A stretch of DNA of 23,333 nucleotides from Pseudolysinimonas_A sp044239695. Its GTDB lineage: Bacteria; Actinomycetota; Actinomycetes; Actinomycetales; Microbacteriaceae. The stretch covers positions 1-23,333 of the forward strand of contig NZ_JBIIAW010000043.1 of NCBI RefSeq assembly GCF_044239695.1, read 5' to 3'. The stretch's first letter is position 1. Every line of letters starts with the position of its first letter. The position numbers and the translations under genes were made by a program. Under the pieces are notes generated by a model that was not told where the DNA came from, ran no database searches, and saw only the letters and a program-made list of their open reading frames with translations. Shown piece by piece: positions 22,073 to 23,333 of the stretch.

Positions 22073-22151
22073 GAGCACCGGATCTCGGAATCGAGACGAC
22101 TCCCGCCGGGCTTTGCCTCGGACGCGGGACTTCGGGTGCTCAGGAAATCAT
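22072..22151 (-). promoter_or_regulatory. Possible translational attenuator of the ABC-F gene
   Basis: In the minus-strand leader TGAGCACC (22135-22142) is complementary to GGTGCTCA (22072-22079), which includes the first base of the ATG start. A nested TCCCGC/GCGGGA stem brings them together. A minimal reading frame ATG-ATT-TCC-TGA (22140-22151) ends with its stop inside the left arm. A ribosome there would melt the arm and free the start. No clear ribosome site precedes the short frame. Confidence 0.4.
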
Positions 22152-22160
22152 TTCGGGAGC

Positions 22161-22211
22161 GACGGTACCAGAGCACTCCCAACCGTGGCTGTGTCTTCGT
22201 CGAGTACCGTC
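22161..22211. repeat. Inverted repeat GACGGTAC / GTACCGTC
   Basis: Arms at 22161-22168 and 22204-22211, 35 bp apart, between the divergent ABC-F and Nudix genes. They could form a stem in the ABC-F leader or an operator pair near the Nudix promoter. Confidence 0.4.
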
Positions 22212-22221
22212 CCTATCTCAA

Positions 22222-22227
22222 TATGCT
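22222..22227 (+). promoter_or_regulatory. -10 box TATGCT of the Nudix gene
   Basis: TATGCT lies 24 bp before the strong GGAGGAG ribosome site (22246-22252) and inside the palindrome-like CTCAATATGCTGAG. The -35 is weak. Confidence 0.45.
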
Positions 22228-22257
22228 GAGGTTGCCCGCGCTAACGGAGGAGCCGCA

Positions 22258-22659
22258 TTGGCGAAGCAGATCGAGGTCGTTGGCGCTGTGATCCTCCGCG
22301 CAGGTCAGGTTTTGTGCGCGCAGCGAGGCGCCAGCAGCGCCTTGGCCGGAATGTGGGAGTTCCCCGGCGGGAAGGTCGAGCCTGGGGAGACACCTCGGCA
22401 GGCTCTCGAACGGGAGATCGTCGAGGAGCTTGAATGTCAGGTGGAGGTCGGCGACGAGATTGTCAGCACGACGTTCGAGTACGACTTCGGAACAGTCACT
22501 CTGACGACCTTCTACTGCGAACTCGTAGACGGCGAGCCGATCCTCTCTGAGCACCAGGCGGTTGTCTGGCTTAGCCCCTCGGACCTTGCCTCGCTGGATT
22601 GGGCTCCCGCCGACGTACCGGCAGTCGAAAGAATTCGACAGGATCTCGGTAACGGATGA
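22258..22659 (+). CDS. Nudix hydrolase (MutT-like)
   Basis: The 133-aa product has a complete Nudix box: G38-x5-E44-x7-R52-E53-I54-x-E56-E57 (GKVEPGETPRQALEREIVEE), with Glu at the position of the usual last Gly. WEFPGGK precedes it and FEYDFGTVTLTTFYCEL follows, as in MutT/8-oxo-dGTP diphosphatases and CTP-pyrophosphohydrolases. It would hydrolyse a nucleoside triphosphate to monophosphate and pyrophosphate. The TTG start is supported by GGAGGAG 5 nt upstream. Its TGA overlaps the ATG of the next gene (ATGA), so it is coupled to a PLD/helicase protein. Codon use is less G/C-biased than in the left part of the window, which suggests acquisition as a unit. Confidence 0.88.
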   Translation: MAKQIEVVGAVILRAGQVLCAQRGASSALAGMWEFPGGKVEPGETPRQALEREIVEELECQVEVGDEIVSTTFEYDFGTVTLTTFYCELVDGEPILSEHQAVVWLSPSDLASLDWAPADVPAVERIRQDLGNG

Positions 22660-23333
22660 CCTTTAGCCTCGATGACCTCGGCGTTTTCGGGAACGACGTC
22701 GGCTACGGCTACCTCGATCGCGCAATCCGTGCGCCTCGCAGCTTCCACCCGCAACTCGTCCTCAACACCGAGACGACCTCGATGTTGCGTGCTCTTCGTG
22801 ACGAACTGAAGCGCTCCAGCTCGTTTACGTTTTCAGTGGCGTTCGTATCGCCGCGGGCGATCGCGCTGCTCAAGCAGGAGCTGTCCGAGTTCGTCGGCTC
22901 CGGCACGATCATCACGTCGGACTACCTCGGCTTCAACTCACCGGCAGCCTTCTACGAGCTTCTGAACCTCAGGCGCTTCGGCATTGACGTTCGGCTGCAC
23001 TCCGAGTCGGCGTTCCACCCCAAGGGGTACGTGTTTCGCGGCAGCGATGGAGTTACCGCGATCCTTGGCAGCTCGAACCTCACCGAAAACGCACTCGTGC
23101 GAAATCACGAGTGGAACCTTCGCGTCTCAGCGAGTTACCAAAGCAATCTCGCTGACCAGTTCGTCAACCTTGTCGACGAACAGATCTTGAACTCGGTCCC
23201 CCTCACGCACGCGTGGGTGCAGGAGTACGCGGCCACCTACCGGCCGCCTCCAGCACGAATCTCCAGAGTCACGACGGTCGGAGTAGTAGCCGAGCCTGCA
23301 GTCCCGAGCGGGATCTCGCCGAACTCGATGCAG
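22656..23333 (+). CDS. PLD-fold N-terminus of a probable DUF3427-type helicase, cut by the right edge
   Basis: An open frame of 226 codons runs from the ATGA overlap to the window edge without a stop. The peptide carries a phospholipase-D-like (HKD) nuclease domain: FTFSVAFVSPRAIALLKQEL, GTIITSDYLGFN, HSESAFHPKGYVF with H121 and K123, then AILGSSNLTENAL, the conserved Ser-Asn of the motif. In known proteins this arrangement precedes a superfamily 2 helicase and a DUF3427 C-terminus, about 1000 aa in total, and a Nudix gene often sits beside it. The helicase part lies outside this window, so that is inference. Codon use is relatively A/T-tolerant. Confidence 0.75.
   Translation, partial: MTFSLDDLGVFGNDVGYGYLDRAIRAPRSFHPQLVLNTETTSMLRALRDELKRSSSFTFSVAFVSPRAIALLKQELSEFVGSGTIITSDYLGFNSPAAFYELLNLRRFGIDVRLHSESAFHPKGYVFRGSDGVTAILGSSNLTENALVRNHEWNLRVSASYQSNLADQFVNLVDEQILNSVPLTHAWVQEYAATYRPPPARISRVTTVGVVAEPAVPSGISPNSMQ

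Overview
The window is high-GC actinobacterial chromosome. Base composition, strong G/C preference at third codon positions, two DUF2510 proteins, a DUF222/HNH protein, an LAxTG-type wall anchor and the many TANNNT boxes about 6-8 nt upstream of start codons all point to Microbacteriaceae (Microbacterium, Leifsonia or Agromyces-like). The genus is an inference. I see no rRNA, tRNA, CRISPR array or insertion sequence.

Layout. 0-3.6 kb: the tail of an unknown gene, a GNAT acetyltransferase and a large Ski2-like helicase with a DUF3516-type C-terminus; a perfect 22-bp-stem palindrome lies between the last two. 3.7-7.3 kb: two tandem DUF2510 membrane proteins, a 54-aa protein and a histidine phosphatase. 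7.3-9.7 kb: an N6-adenine DNA methyltransferase coupled by an ATGA overlap to a putative nuclease ending in a SHOCT-like motif, a probable and possibly undescribed restriction-modification-type pair. 9.7-10.6 kb: a frameshifted copy of a conserved actinobacterial gene and two small acidic proteins. 10.6-15.7 kb: a PadR regulator with a membrane-anchored partner, a DUF222/HNH-VanZ pair, a small membrane protein divergent from an aldo/keto reductase, and a frameshifted cupin. 15.7-18.3 kb: a secreted ice-binding-like (DUF3494) protein with an LAETG anchor, then a TetR-metallo-beta-lactamase-fold operon.

18.3-23.3 kb looks more accessory: a MerR regulator with matched divergent MerR-type promoters facing a 63-aa ORF, a NERD-domain protein, a HigBA toxin-antitoxin pair under a perfect 29-bp operator, an ABC-F ATPase with a possible translational attenuator and a palindromic element inside its coding sequence, and, cut by the right edge, a Nudix hydrolase coupled to a phospholipase-D-fold/helicase protein. 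The last genes use more A/T-ending codons than the rest, which suits horizontal acquisition.

Regulation is unusually readable. Many genes appear to be leaderless, and four regulator genes (PadR, TetR, MerR, HigBA) have palindromes lying on their own promoters. The best candidates for undescribed biology are the methyltransferase/SHOCT nuclease pair, the Nudix/helicase pair, the MerR-controlled microprotein and the ABC-F leader.
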